DNA of 64,000 nt from an uncultured Gammaproteobacteria bacterium (GTDB taxonomy: Bacteria; Pseudomonadota; Gammaproteobacteria; Arenicellales; JAANXG01), in assembly GCA_947258975.1 (NCBI GenBank), contig CAMYKK010000007.1, positions 49,992 through 113,991 of the forward strand, read 5' to 3'. Made by a program: the position numbers and the translations under genes. Within the stretch, counting starts at the first letter, position 1. Every line of letters begins with the position of its first letter. The notes beneath the pieces were generated by a model that saw nothing but the letters and a program-made list of their open reading frames with translations, was not told where the DNA came from and did not search any database. Positions 37,706-47,439 of this stretch are shown here, piece after piece.

Positions 37706-39094
37706 TCAGAAAGAGACAAGTTGTTGACTGGTCGGTTCTGCACAACAGTACCAAGGTTCCGACAAGCGGGGAATACGTTCTCCAAAGTAGCCGCGAGTTA
37801 ATACTGGACCGAGTCTGTCCAAGGCGCGATGGGCCAGACGCCAGATTGTGGTAAAGGTCTCACTTCTTGAGCGGCCCTTTTGTTCGGCCGCCGCTACACA
37901 GGCCTGGACCGTTTTTTGCAGTTTGTCCACACGTGGGTCTCGGTGCCTCCACGGGTAACCCAACGCCACCGCGTCGAACTCTTCCACTTGTTCCCGAAAA
38001 CCCGGCAGCTTGAGCAAATAGGAACCATTCGGAACCAACAATCGTATCGATAGTTGGACAGGAGGAACGCTTTCCACAAGGCGCAGATCGACTACTTTTT
38101 GTAATAGATCAATGTAATCCCGTATCGTTGTCCAGGGCGTGAACGGAACAAACGTGGGAGCCAGCGCGACGCCAACCTTTTGAAGTGTCTGTACCGCCGT
38201 GACGAAATCGTCTGTCGTGTGGCCCTTGTCGAGGTGCTCCAGAATCCGATCGTCGACGGACTCGACCGCCGAGGTAATGAACAAGCAGCCTGTGTTTTTA
38301 AGCTCAGGGAGCAGGTCCTGATTTCGGAGAATGTGCGAGATTTTTATGGTTGCGTCATAGGTGACACGCGGAAATTCTTTATGTAACGCGCGTACTACTT
38401 TGAGCGCGTGTCCGGGGCCGTTCAAGAAATCCGGGTCTCCGAACGAGATGTGTCCTGCCCCGGCGTTAACTTGATTGCGGATGTCGGCTGCGATCACATC
38501 GCGAGGCACGATACGAAACTTTCCTTCGTATACCGGCACGATCGGACAGTGGCGGCACAGGTGCTTACAGCCCCTCGAGGCTTCGATAAAACCGGTCGTT
38601 TTTCTTGTTCCGTCAGGCATGATCAAGTGTGCATACTTCGAAAGCTCAGGCAACTGAGACCGATCCGGTACCAGAAAGGGCACCTTGGACAGATTAATCA
38701 CAGATTCAGTCTGGACAGCGGCGCTACCGGAGCGAAGGCGGTCAACCACTGACAACAGTCCCGGCTCAAACTCACCGCCCAGTATGGTATCGACTCCCAG
38801 TGAGCGTAACAGGGTTTCATTCATCGGCGCGTACAGGCCATACACGCAGATATGGGCTCCCGGCGCTATTTCTCGAATTCGGGGAAGCGCTTCAACGGCG
38901 ATACACGTCGCGGTATGCATCGCGACATAGATGCCGACGAGTTCGGCGTTCGCCAGCAAGTCGTGATCCAGTCTCTGGACGGACAGATCCACACAATCGA
39001 CCGTACAACCCGCTTCAATGAGCATCGTGGCCGGTTCCGCCAAACCAAACGGCTGCCGGCCGATTTCGTATGGATTGATCAAGATGACCCTCAC
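37706..39094 (-). CDS. CCAEP-tail radical SAM protein with B12-binding-like domain
   Basis: 462 residues from GTG 39094 (good AAGGGG site; GTG 39118 is possible). N-terminal Rossmann-like cobalamin-binding type domain (VILINPYEIGRQPFGLAEPA to ~140), then a radical SAM core with the [4Fe-4S] Cys of CKHLCRHC in EASRGCKHLCRHCPIVPVY, then GAGHISFGDPDFLNG. The tail ends SEPWYCCAEP plus eight residues: this is the CUAEP/CCAEP-tail family, in which some members have selenocysteine; here both codons are TGT. Substrate unknown. It follows the ATP-grasp gene by 10 bases, so a two-gene unit. Confidence 0.85.
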   Translation of the reverse strand: MRVILINPYEIGRQPFGLAEPATMLIEAGCTVDCVDLSVQRLDHDLLANAELVGIYVAMHTATCIAVEALPRIREIAPGAHICVYGLYAPMNETLLRSLGVDTILGGEFEPGLLSVVDRLRSGSAAVQTESVINLSKVPFLVPDRSQLPELSKYAHLIMPDGTRKTTGFIEASRGCKHLCRHCPIVPVYEGKFRIVPRDVIAADIRNQVNAGAGHISFGDPDFLNGPGHALKVVRALHKEFPRVTYDATIKISHILRNQDLLPELKNTGCLFITSAVESVDDRILEHLDKGHTTDDFVTAVQTLQKVGVALAPTFVPFTPWTTIRDYIDLLQKVVDLRLVESVPPVQLSIRLLVPNGSYLLKLPGFREQVEEFDAVALGYPWRHRDPRVDKLQKTVQACVAAAEQKGRSRSETFTTIWRLAHRALDRLGPVLTRGYFGERIPRLSEPWYCCAEPTSQQLVSF

Positions 39095-39104
39095 GCCCCC
39101 CCCT

Positions 39105-40403
39105 TCAACAAGTCGCACTTACCGCGTCGACAGAGCTCTCATCGAGTTTCCATAACGGCGCCACAATGAAGTTCAGCTTGGCATGGGCTTGACGCAACGC
39201 GGCCTCGGCTTGCTGCGGAGTGGGTGCATGGGCAAAAACAAATCCGAGATAGCCGGAACCTTCCGGCCATGGCACCAGTTGGTAGCCCTCGCGCACCACA
39301 ATGGAGACTTCTTCTACAAAACGTACGCTCTGCGCCGCTAACACTCCCTCGACGCGTCGCAAGATACCCGCGGCCGGAGTTGGGATCATCAACACACCCG
39401 CACCGCCCGGATTGGCGGCAGGGCGCAACAAAGGGATCGCCATTGCATGGGCAAGCACCAGTTCCTCTAGGCTGTAACCCGTGCCGAACCTGAACAGACG
39501 CCCACATAGACCACCGATAGTGCGGGCCGCAACCTCCAGGATCCAGACACCGTCATCGTTTATCCGGCATTCCGCATGAATCGGGCCTTCACGTAACCCG
39601 TATGCGTCGCAGGCGTCGTTGACACGCTGTCGGATCTCTGCCTGTGTCGCCTCATCCAGTTGTGACGGCGTAACATAATACGTCTCCTCGAAGTAGGGTC
39701 CTTCCAACGGGTCGGGCTTATCGAAGATGGCCAATACATCGAGCTCGCCACCGCGCAACATGCCTTCCACTGCTACTTCGCTGCCGGAAATAAAATCCTC
39801 TGCAAGGATGCGATCGCGTTCCTCTGCTTCCTCGGTTTTCAACAGCTGCCCAATACGCGAGCACGCGCGCAGGAATTGTTCGATGCCATTGACGCGGATC
39901 ACGCCACGGCTGGCCGACAGGGCGAGAGGTTTCAATACACAAGGAAATCGCACCGCCTCGGCCTGCCTGGTCAGTGACTGCCGCAAATCGATGAGGTGAT
40001 GCTGAGGGACGGGCACTCCTTTTTCCGTAAGGCGTTTGCGCGCCAAATCCTTGCGCCGGGCAATCCTTACCGCCGCCGGTGGATTATGCGGCAGCCCCAG
40101 TTCCCGTGCCACCCGCGCTGCGAGCTCGGTGGTGGCGTCATCAGTGCCCGCAACCCCAGCAAACGGGCGCCTTGCGGCTTCGCGCAGGATCGTCTGTATC
40201 GCACCTTCGGTATCCTCCAGGTCGATGTGTAAACCGTCCGCGTACGCACTCACCACGGAGTGTTTTCCTTCGGACGCAAACAACACGTCAGCATCGAGCG
40301 GGTCGGCGGCATCGAGAAAAGCGGTAGTGCGGTAACTACTGTGCGGCGCGATCACCAGCATCCGCTTGCGCGGTAAGCGTTGCTGCGTAGGACTTGCAAG
40401 CAT
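39105..40403 (-). CDS. ATP-grasp domain ligase
   Basis: 432 residues; ATG 40361 (MLVIAPHSSYRT) is an alternative start. Pre-ATP-grasp Rossmann-like part (~15-110), ATP-binding lid ARRKDLARKRLTEKGVPVP and FPCVLKPLALSASRGVIRV with the Lys, ILAEDFISGSEVAVEGML, and the metal-binding HAECRINDDGVWILEVAARTIGG. Forms an amide or thioester via an acyl-phosphate; substrate not predictable. Start of a two-gene unit with the CCAEP radical SAM protein, suggesting a joint modification pathway. Confidence 0.85.
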   Translation of the reverse strand: MLASPTQQRLPRKRMLVIAPHSSYRTTAFLDAADPLDADVLFASEGKHSVVSAYADGLHIDLEDTEGAIQTILREAARRPFAGVAGTDDATTELAARVARELGLPHNPPAAVRIARRKDLARKRLTEKGVPVPQHHLIDLRQSLTRQAEAVRFPCVLKPLALSASRGVIRVNGIEQFLRACSRIGQLLKTEEAEERDRILAEDFISGSEVAVEGMLRGGELDVLAIFDKPDPLEGPYFEETYYVTPSQLDEATQAEIRQRVNDACDAYGLREGPIHAECRINDDGVWILEVAARTIGGLCGRLFRFGTGYSLEELVLAHAMAIPLLRPAANPGGAGVLMIPTPAAGILRRVEGVLAAQSVRFVEEVSIVVREGYQLVPWPEGSGYLGFVFAHAPTPQQAEAALRQAHAKLNFIVAPLWKLDESSVDAVSATC

Positions 40404-40484
40404 GACTATCTAGCTTCATGTGCGCGACGCCGAGCGGCTAACACTGTGGGTGCGACGAAGCGATTGATTGAATGCAGTTTTTTC

Positions 40485-40856
40485 TCAGTGACCGCCGCCA
40501 CCACAGCCACCGCACGTGCCACTGCCGCCCACAGCTTGGAAAACGTCTTTGAACCTAAATTGGTCGTCGGCGAAATCGATTTCACAGCCTTGCAAATAGT
40601 TCAGTGCGACCGCGTCGACGACAATTCTGCAGCCGTTCACATTGAGGGTGCTATCGTATTCGTTCACCTCTTCCGCATAGGTCATGCCATAAGTCATGCC
40701 GCTACAGCCGCCACCCGAAACAAACACCCGGATTCCTTTAATATCCGGGTCGGCGTCGGCTACCAGTTCCGCCATTTTCGCCTCCGCCGCCGGGGTTAAT
40801 CGCATCTCCCTGTCGGTGATCGTGGTCGAATACATAATGTGTGCTGAATCGGACAT
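40485..40856 (-). CDS. A-type iron-sulfur carrier protein (IscA/ErpA family)
   Basis: 123 residues from ATG 40856, preceded by AGGAG; the GTG or other codon at 40880 is less likely. ITDREMRLTPAAEAKMAELVAD at the start of the HesB/IscA fold, first ligand Cys in VSGGGCSGMTYGM, other two in the C-terminal GTCGGCGGGGH, where the usual C-x-C is widened to CGGC. Delivers Fe-S clusters to apoproteins; the neighbouring radical SAM enzyme needs one. Divergent from the YggX gene. Confidence 0.88.
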   Translation of the reverse strand: MSDSAHIMYSTTITDREMRLTPAAEAKMAELVADADPDIKGIRVFVSGGGCSGMTYGMTYAEEVNEYDSTLNVNGCRIVVDAVALNYLQGCEIDFADDQFRFKDVFQAVGGSGTCGGCGGGGH

Positions 40857-40981
40857 ATTTCCACTCCTGAACTTTCTCAAGCTATGATACTCTTACCAAA
40901 GGAAATAGTTGAGTGTTTTACTCAATTTTGTTGGTTTTTACGTCGCGCGACGGTGGATTTCCCATATTATAAGGTAAGCAA

Positions 40982-41266
40982 ATGGCACGTACCGTTTACT
41001 GTGAATTGTTGAAGCAGCAAGCCGAGGGCCTCGACTGGCCACCGCATCCAGGGTCCCTGGGGCAACGCGTCTACGAGAATGTTTCCAAGGAAGGTTGGAA
41101 GAAATGGCTCGAGCGGCTCACCACCATCATCAACGAAAATGGGTTGAGTACGGCAGATCCGAGGAGCATTGAATTGATGGAACGGCATATGGTCGGCTTC
41201 CTATTCGGCGAAGGCGATCTCGGTAAGCTGCCTCCGGGGTTTTCGCCCCCCGGGCAAAAGAAGTAA
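40982..41266 (+). CDS. yggX: probable Fe(2+)-trafficking protein YggX
   Basis: 94 residues, small helical cytoplasmic protein that protects Fe-S enzymes from oxidative damage. Family core MARTVYCELLKQQAEGLDWP, PGSLGQRVYENVSKEGWKKW, INENGLSTADPRS and VGFLFGEG. The single conserved Cys at residue 7 is present. It is divergent from the Fe-S carrier gene, 126 bases away, fitting an iron-sulfur theme. Confidence 0.93.
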   Translation: MARTVYCELLKQQAEGLDWPPHPGSLGQRVYENVSKEGWKKWLERLTTIINENGLSTADPRSIELMERHMVGFLFGEGDLGKLPPGFSPPGQKK

Positions 41267-41480
41267 AGCTCCGCTGTCGTTCCTACAAAATTATCTGCAC
41301 ATGAGGTCTTCGCCGCAATGCGACAGTATTCGTGGCGCAGCCCCCCACGTTTGGATATGCATAACTGATTCACGCACAAGTCACGCACGCTCGTCAGAAG
41401 CGACGCGCCAGACGGGGCGATCTCAGTGAGGCAATTACGATCTCTAAGTGTGGGTGGCTTTGAACACGCCGCATTTTTGT

Positions 41481-44063
41481 TCACGGCGCCACTGCTTCGA
41501 TGGTGCTGGAGGCTATCCACCCCCGCGTACCATCGCTGAGAGCAACCCGCGTCCAGGCGTCCCGCGTTTCCAAGATGCTGAGCTCGGCCCCGGCCGGCAA
41601 TGGGTTGCCCAGCGTTGGGGGTGCGCCGAGGCTGTCCGCCGAGCGAAGCAGCGTTCCATCGATCAAGACCACGGCATCGGAGGCGCTGCAGGTAGCCAGC
41701 ACTGCTGAACCGGTCGTGGCAACCCACACTATCAAGAAGGGTATCGCCAGCCGGCGTAACAGGCGCGTGCGGCGTTCTGACCAAGGTGCCAGCAACAGCA
41801 GACCCAGGGCGAATGCCGTCGCGCCGATCAGGTGGCGTTGTGCCACCGACAGATTGTGATGCCAGAAAAACAGAGAGTCGAGCGCCCCGCCCTCCGCGGG
41901 ACGGGGTAGCCACACCGGTGACCGGTCTCTTAACCAGGCAAGATTTTTTTGCGCTCGCTCATGGGTGGGGTCTATTGCCAGAGCGCGCCGGTAAGCGAGC
42001 ACGGCTCGGCCCAGGTCTTGGCCACCCATCGCTGCGTTACCCCAGTCGGTGAGGAGATTCGGAGAATCGGGTTGCTTGGCCGCTGCCGTGCGAAAGAATT
42101 GCTCGGCATCGGCAAACAGGCGCGTACGCCGCGCCCGATCGTCCTCGGTGAGCGCCGCCTGGTACGCGTCCCGTGCATTAAGGACTGTATCTTCGATTCC
42201 GCCGGCGCCGGCAGATGGGGCCCACGCCGCGACGGTGACAGCCAGGCACAGCATGGCGGTCATCACCGGTCCGGCACCCGTGGCCAGAGTCCGGGCGTCG
42301 CGAGCCCAGTCCCGGGCGAGCGCCCTGATGCTATTTGCCACATCACCGTCGAGGGGCTTATCTGCAGCGCTGGGATCGAACGCATGCGTCTCGAGTTGCT
42401 CGAGCACCGGCGAGCGCATGGCCGGCTCGCGGCCGGCAAGAAGTGCCAATACGCGCATGGCATTGATGATGAGCGGTGCTGCATCCCGCGTTGGGGTCTC
42501 GGAGTCGATCGCTTTTTCGACGGCACGCAGCGCCTGCCCGAGTTCGCGATTGCGGCTGCGACGCCATTGGGTCCGCATCCACCAAACGCGTGCGCCCACC
42601 ATTGCGAGCGCCAGCGAATAGAGCAGCGCAAGTACCGGCATCAGCTCTTCTAGGTCCCAAACGCGGCGCAGTGTTTTCGATGGCGCGCTCAACGACATGT
42701 CGGCGCCAATGAGCGAGGTGATGGTGCGGCCCGGCGCGGTGACCTTTTGGTCCGGAGCCGATCCCCTTGGCGAGCCGGCAACGGTTGGTGCGACGGTCAC
42801 ATCGGTGGCGCCGACCAGGTTGCTGCCCGCTACGGAAAGCGCGATAGGCTGGCTGCGTGCGGTGCTGTAGCCGCCGCTTGCCGGGTCAAAGTAAGAGAAC
42901 TCGATGGACGGGATCTCGCGTGCCTCGGAACTGCGAATGCGGATGGTGACATCGAAGGTCTTCGCATTCTCCTGTTCGTCTATCACGCCCACCGTGGCCG
43001 CATCGGCCACCGAAAAGAGTCCGGGCGGGAGGCTGCCCGGTCCGTCCAGCCGCGGCAGGCTGAGTCCTTCCAGCGGCCCGTCGCCGCGAATGCGTATCTG
43101 AAGTTCGATGGGGTCGCCGACCTGCACGACCGTGCGGCTTGCCTGAACATCGATAGAGAATCCGCGACCGATGGCGTTCTCAAAACTGGCGGGACGTCCC
43201 TCCTGGGGCAGCGGCCGCACCACGAGACGGCGGCGTTTCCCCTCCGCCTTAAAGAGCTCGTAGGCGGGAACCCGGAAACCAAAACTGTCGCGCCGTGTGC
43301 CGATTTCCAGAGCGGCCGCAACCATCACCGGTTCCAATTCCAGCGGTCCGGGACGCGTCACCGTCACCCGGGCGGGGAAACGGAAACGGTTGTAGCGCGT
43401 GGTTCCTTCGGTGATCACATCCTGCCGGATGGGCAGCTCTATTTCGCGGGCGCCGGCGGGAAATGAGAGCGAGCGCTCGCGCGGGGCAGCCGGTGATTCG
43501 ACGCGCACCTGATCGAGATCGAAAAGCGGTACCACAAACTCGTGGTCACGCACATCCCGGCGGAGCAGCCACTCGACGCTGACGTCGAAGGTTTCGCCGA
43601 CCCACACGGGACGGTCCGGAAGGCTCATGCGCACAACCATGTCCTGGGTCACCGCAATGTCCTTGGCGGTGAACGAAGCAGCCCTGCTGCTTGCGCTCTT
43701 GTCTCCCTGGGAAACCGTGAGAGCCGGCACGGTGTAAGAGCCCGCCGCAGGAGCCTCGATGCGCCAGCGATAGACGAAGGTGACATCACGCCATTCCGTA
43801 CGGCGCCCGTTGATGATCTGGATCCCGGATGAAACGCTGGGGCTCACTCCCAGATACGTGATCTCGCATCCTTTGATTGCAAGCTCCGGTGGGTCCGGCG
43901 GGGGCTCCTCCTCGAAGCCCTTGGCCTGCAGCGACAGCGTAAACGGCAGCGTTGCATGAATCTCGCGGTCGACCTGCAGCCGCAGCGACTGGGCCCACGC
44001 GGGCCCGGGCGGCAACACCGCCGCTGCCAGCAACGCCAGTGCACACAGCGCACGCATTGTCAC
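41481..44063 (-). CDS. BatD-like protein fused to TPR and SH3-type (BatE-like) domains
   Basis: 860 residues. Signal peptide MTMRALCALALLAAAVLPPG, BatD-type beta-sandwich domains (~30-440, e.g. LRLQVDREIHATLPFTLSLQ, DRPVWVGETFDVSVEWLLRR), a membrane helix (~478-500), a cytoplasmic or linker part, another helix (~590), TPR repeats (~625-705, LLTDWGNAAMGGQDLGRAVLAYRRALAIDP), two more membrane helices, then a bacterial SH3-type end (LPAGAELSILETRDAWTRVALSDGTRGWI). In many genomes BatD and BatE are separate; here they are one chain. Last gene of the operon; ATGA overlap with its predecessor. Confidence 0.8.
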   Translation of the reverse strand: MTMRALCALALLAAAVLPPGPAWAQSLRLQVDREIHATLPFTLSLQAKGFEEEPPPDPPELAIKGCEITYLGVSPSVSSGIQIINGRRTEWRDVTFVYRWRIEAPAAGSYTVPALTVSQGDKSASSRAASFTAKDIAVTQDMVVRMSLPDRPVWVGETFDVSVEWLLRRDVRDHEFVVPLFDLDQVRVESPAAPRERSLSFPAGAREIELPIRQDVITEGTTRYNRFRFPARVTVTRPGPLELEPVMVAAALEIGTRRDSFGFRVPAYELFKAEGKRRRLVVRPLPQEGRPASFENAIGRGFSIDVQASRTVVQVGDPIELQIRIRGDGPLEGLSLPRLDGPGSLPPGLFSVADAATVGVIDEQENAKTFDVTIRIRSSEAREIPSIEFSYFDPASGGYSTARSQPIALSVAGSNLVGATDVTVAPTVAGSPRGSAPDQKVTAPGRTITSLIGADMSLSAPSKTLRRVWDLEELMPVLALLYSLALAMVGARVWWMRTQWRRSRNRELGQALRAVEKAIDSETPTRDAAPLIINAMRVLALLAGREPAMRSPVLEQLETHAFDPSAADKPLDGDVANSIRALARDWARDARTLATGAGPVMTAMLCLAVTVAAWAPSAGAGGIEDTVLNARDAYQAALTEDDRARRTRLFADAEQFFRTAAAKQPDSPNLLTDWGNAAMGGQDLGRAVLAYRRALAIDPTHERAQKNLAWLRDRSPVWLPRPAEGGALDSLFFWHHNLSVAQRHLIGATAFALGLLLLAPWSERRTRLLRRLAIPFLIVWVATTGSAVLATCSASDAVVLIDGTLLRSADSLGAPPTLGNPLPAGAELSILETRDAWTRVALSDGTRGWIASSTIEAVAP

Positions 44064-46411
44064 CAGTCCTTCTCCACCGGCTCGGGCTTGAGTGGTTCCT
44101 TGGCGCGGCGCCGCTGGCGTGCGGATTCGCGGTCACGAATGGCTTGGAGGCGCCGCAGCGCCTGGCGCTGTGACATCTCCTGTTCCTGCTGCTGCTGTTG
44201 CTGTTGTTGCTGCGCATCCTGATCCGGTTGTTGCTGGGGTGGTTTGAGCAGCCGCATGGCATTTTCCAGATGTTCCATCGCTGCGAGCTGCTCGGTCAGC
44301 GCGGGTTCCAGAGCCGGGGACATGGACGCGGCCCGTTGCACCGCGTCCGAAAGCAGGGTGCCGGCGCTGTGCATCAAACCGCTGGCGGTACGGACCTCGT
44401 TAGCCGCTTCCGCCAGTTGTCCGTTGGATTCGTTCGATTGAGTTTTGTCATTCGCTCCCGCGGCGTCTGCCTGTTGTGCCAGTGCCTGGGCCAGTGCGTC
44501 ACCGGTCGTTGCGTGTTCGCCTTGGCGTTCCGAGACCAGCCCAAGTCTTGGCGCCAGTTTGTCCATTGCCACCTCTAACCCCAGTGTGGCAGTGCTATCG
44601 TGGGTGTTGGTTTGTTCGTCCAGGAGTTCCTGGAGATGCTCCAGCAGAGAAAAGAACAGCCGCCGCAACGCCTCGAGATGCTGAAGGCCCTCCGCGGCCG
44701 GCGGCAAGGGCTGAGGGCTGCCCGCTCCCTGTGCCAGGTCTGCCAATGTCTGGCTCAACCTTTCCAGGGCGTTTACCGTCTTCACGCGGAGTTCCTCCGC
44801 GACACCGTAACGTTCCCGTACCGCTTCAATGTGAGCGGCGTCGCCAGACTTGCTTTTTTGCCGCCCCCGGGCCTCGCCGGCGGCGAGTTCTTCCTGCAGC
44901 AATCCTTCGAGCCGATCGAGACGATCGCGGTTGCTGTCAACGGCCTCGCTCACCGCTCGGGTGCGCGCCTGGGTCGATAGCGCGGAGACCGGTGGGTCTT
45001 CCCCGGGCGTGAGCAGCCGGACCACCTTGGTCTGGTCTGCGAACGCGAGTTCGATCACGTCGCGCACGCCGGCAAAACGCTCAATGGCTCGATACAGGGC
45101 ATGCAGCGCCTCCGTCTCGTTCTCCACGGCAGACGTCAGTGCGCTGCCAGTCAGTGCGGACTGTGTTTCCCGCATGGCGTCGGCTGCTGTTTGAAGAAAC
45201 GGAACGGCTTCGCGTGCGGCTTGCAGCATGCGCTGCTGGCGAGGATCCGGATCCGCAGCGTCTGAAGCCTTCGTACGGGCGCCGGCTTCCAGGCGGGCCA
45301 GGATCTCTCCGGTGCGTGCAGCCATGTCGCCCTGTCTTTGACCTAGATGTTCGGTAGTGAGCCACGGGGGCGGTGCGGCCGTGGCTTGGCCCTCAACCAG
45401 ACGCAGGGCGCCACCGCTCATCACAGCGAGGGACTGCGTATGCGTGAGCAGAGACATTTCGTCCTGAGCGATTCGCTTCAACACGGTAACCGGATCGAGC
45501 AGCTGTTCCCGTGCGCGCTTGAGTTCGGAGAGCGCAGTATCCACGCGCCGATGCGCGCGCTCCGCTTCGAGCCGCCGCAACCGCCGGCGGGCATCGCTCA
45601 GGGATTGACGTGCCTGCTGCAGATAATGCTCCAGACTCTGTAGCTGAAATGCCCGTAGGCTTTCTTGCTGCGAGCGTTGCTCCCCGGCTTTTTCATCGAT
45701 GAGCGCCCGCTCTTCAGCGGCCAGATCGCCAATGCTTCCTGTTTCGGCCAGCAGCGTTCGCTCCAAGGATGCGAGTTCTTCGAACTCTCGTTGAAACCCG
45801 ACCGGCTCCGCAGCGGCTCCTTCCGCCTCGACCACGGCAAAAAGCCGCCGGACGGAATCACGCAGGCCACGTTGATCGTCGATGATCCGGTCGAGCCGGG
45901 CCTCGAGCCTATTACCCTGATTGAGCTGGTCTGCCAACTGTTGGATGCGGCGCAGGACGATCTCGAGGTTGACCCGGGGATCCTCATCGCCCGCGGGTGC
46001 GAGCCTTATCGCGTCGTTAAACCACGCGGCGCTGTTGCGCAGCGTTTCGATTGCCTGCTCCGGTGAATCGGCCTGCTGGGCGTCCGCCTGGCCGGCTAGC
46101 GCAATGCCGAGATTGAATGCCGCTCGATAGCGCAGCTCGGGATCGGGTCCTGCTTGATCGCGCGCCGCGAGAAACTCCGTCGCGGCAGTGGCGAGTTCAC
46201 CGGCTGCGAGCCGACTCAGCGCCAGGTTGTAGCGCGCCCGGGGACTCAACGACCCGCTTTCAATGGGTCCGGTGGTCCCGGTTTCGTTCCCGTCCGGGCG
46301 TGAAATTTCGCCTGCCGCCTTACTCTGGTCCAACGACACGTCCGGGTTATCCCGGGCGCCTGCCGCAGTGGTCAGCACGAGCATCAGCAGTAGGAGGGCC
46401 GATCTGCTCAT
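44060..46411 (-). CDS. large coiled-coil/TPR protein of the Bat operon
   Basis: 783 residues from ATG 46411 (MSRSALLLLMLVLTTAAGA, a signal peptide); the frame extends to 46492. TPR-like part at ~60-160 (RYNLALSRLAAGELATAATEF), then ~500 residues of charged helical coiled coil (SLEHYLQQARQSLSDARRRL) and a Gln-rich stretch near the C-terminus, from CAG/CTG-type repeats at ~44180-44230. No enzyme domain. In comparable operons the protein at this place is BatC-like with TPRs, but this one is much larger. Overlaps both neighbours by four bases. Confidence 0.65.
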   Translation of the reverse strand: MSRSALLLLMLVLTTAAGARDNPDVSLDQSKAAGEISRPDGNETGTTGPIESGSLSPRARYNLALSRLAAGELATAATEFLAARDQAGPDPELRYRAAFNLGIALAGQADAQQADSPEQAIETLRNSAAWFNDAIRLAPAGDEDPRVNLEIVLRRIQQLADQLNQGNRLEARLDRIIDDQRGLRDSVRRLFAVVEAEGAAAEPVGFQREFEELASLERTLLAETGSIGDLAAEERALIDEKAGEQRSQQESLRAFQLQSLEHYLQQARQSLSDARRRLRRLEAERAHRRVDTALSELKRAREQLLDPVTVLKRIAQDEMSLLTHTQSLAVMSGGALRLVEGQATAAPPPWLTTEHLGQRQGDMAARTGEILARLEAGARTKASDAADPDPRQQRMLQAAREAVPFLQTAADAMRETQSALTGSALTSAVENETEALHALYRAIERFAGVRDVIELAFADQTKVVRLLTPGEDPPVSALSTQARTRAVSEAVDSNRDRLDRLEGLLQEELAAGEARGRQKSKSGDAAHIEAVRERYGVAEELRVKTVNALERLSQTLADLAQGAGSPQPLPPAAEGLQHLEALRRLFFSLLEHLQELLDEQTNTHDSTATLGLEVAMDKLAPRLGLVSERQGEHATTGDALAQALAQQADAAGANDKTQSNESNGQLAEAANEVRTASGLMHSAGTLLSDAVQRAASMSPALEPALTEQLAAMEHLENAMRLLKPPQQQPDQDAQQQQQQQQQEQEMSQRQALRRLQAIRDRESARQRRRAKEPLKPEPVEKDW

Positions 46412-47439
46412 GCTCCACCTCGGTGGGCGCCGGAGGTCGAGCCGATCCACACCGCCGCGACCAGCGACAGCAGCGCGGCCAGGACGAACCAACGATAGTG
46501 CTCCGTGGGGCTGCGCCGGGTGATACGGGCTGCGGCGTCCGTCACCAGGGGTTCGACGTGGGCCTCTATGATCGCATCCAGATCCAATGCCGAAGTGCCC
46601 GCGGGCACGTACACGCCTTCGCTGCGCAGCGCGATCTCCCGAAGCAGTTCGCCGTCCAGCCGCGAGCGGACCACAACGCCATCCTTATCGGTGAGCACGC
46701 TACGCGCGCCGGTCCCGGGATCCGTCAAGGTGATTTCGCTGCCGGTCTCACTACCAAAACCGATCGCCACGACGCGGATTCCCGCCGCCACCACTGCTTC
46801 CACAGCGTCAAGCGGATAAGAGTCGTGATCCTCGCCGTCGGTGATGAGGAGCATGACCCGCGGCGCTGCGCGGTTCGGTCCGTAAGCGGATACCGCTTTG
46901 CGCATGGCATCACCGATGCGGGTCCCGCCCAAAGAGACGGAACGGGTATCCACATCCCGCAGCATCAACCGGAAAAAACCGTAGTCCGACGTGAGAGGGC
47001 TCTTCACGCTCGCGCGGCCGGCGAATGCGACCAGACCCACGCGGTGCCCGGTTACCCGACCGATGAACTCCACGATCTCGGCCTTCGCCCGGGCCAGCCG
47101 GTTCGGTGCGGCATCTTCGGCCAGCATACTTTTGGACACATCCAGTACGACCATGATGTCCGCGGTTACCCGCGATGAAAGCGTTTCCGTGCCGCCCGGT
47201 GTTTGGGGCCGCATGAGCCCGAAGATCCCGAGCAACAGTGTGGCGAAAATAAGAACGAGCCTGAGTGTGCGCCGTATCAGGGTTTGGCGCTGCGCAAGGC
47301 GTGCCTGCATCGTGGTGGAGAGAAACCTTCCCAGCGTGTCCCGGGCGCGAAGCTCCAAAATTACAAGCACTGCCACGAATCCCACCGTGAGCCACACCAG
47401 ATGTACCCACTGCTCGTCGATAAAGACGATCCGATCCAT
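46408..47439 (-). CDS. VWA-domain membrane protein, BatB-like
   Basis: 343 residues from ATG 47439 (MDRIVFIDEQWVHLVW). Two N-terminal membrane helices, then a von Willebrand A domain (~85-290) with MIDAS motif DVSKSM and the Thr/Asp in GGTRIGDAM and LITDGEDHD, and a final membrane helix. Metal-dependent adhesion domain, probably assembling with BatA at the inner membrane. Start shares a base with the batA stop. Confidence 0.85.
   Translation of the reverse strand: MDRIVFIDEQWVHLVWLTVGFVAVLVILELRARDTLGRFLSTTMQARLAQRQTLIRRTLRLVLIFATLLLGIFGLMRPQTPGGTETLSSRVTADIMVVLDVSKSMLAEDAAPNRLARAKAEIVEFIGRVTGHRVGLVAFAGRASVKSPLTSDYGFFRLMLRDVDTRSVSLGGTRIGDAMRKAVSAYGPNRAAPRVMLLITDGEDHDSYPLDAVEAVVAAGIRVVAIGFGSETGSEITLTDPGTGARSVLTDKDGVVVRSRLDGELLREIALRSEGVYVPAGTSALDLDAIIEAHVEPLVTDAAARITRRSPTEHYRWFVLAALLSLVAAVWIGSTSGAHRGGA

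Noticed and set aside
46117..47178. 353-codon plus-strand frame
   Set aside because: Antisense to the Bat coiled-coil and batB genes.
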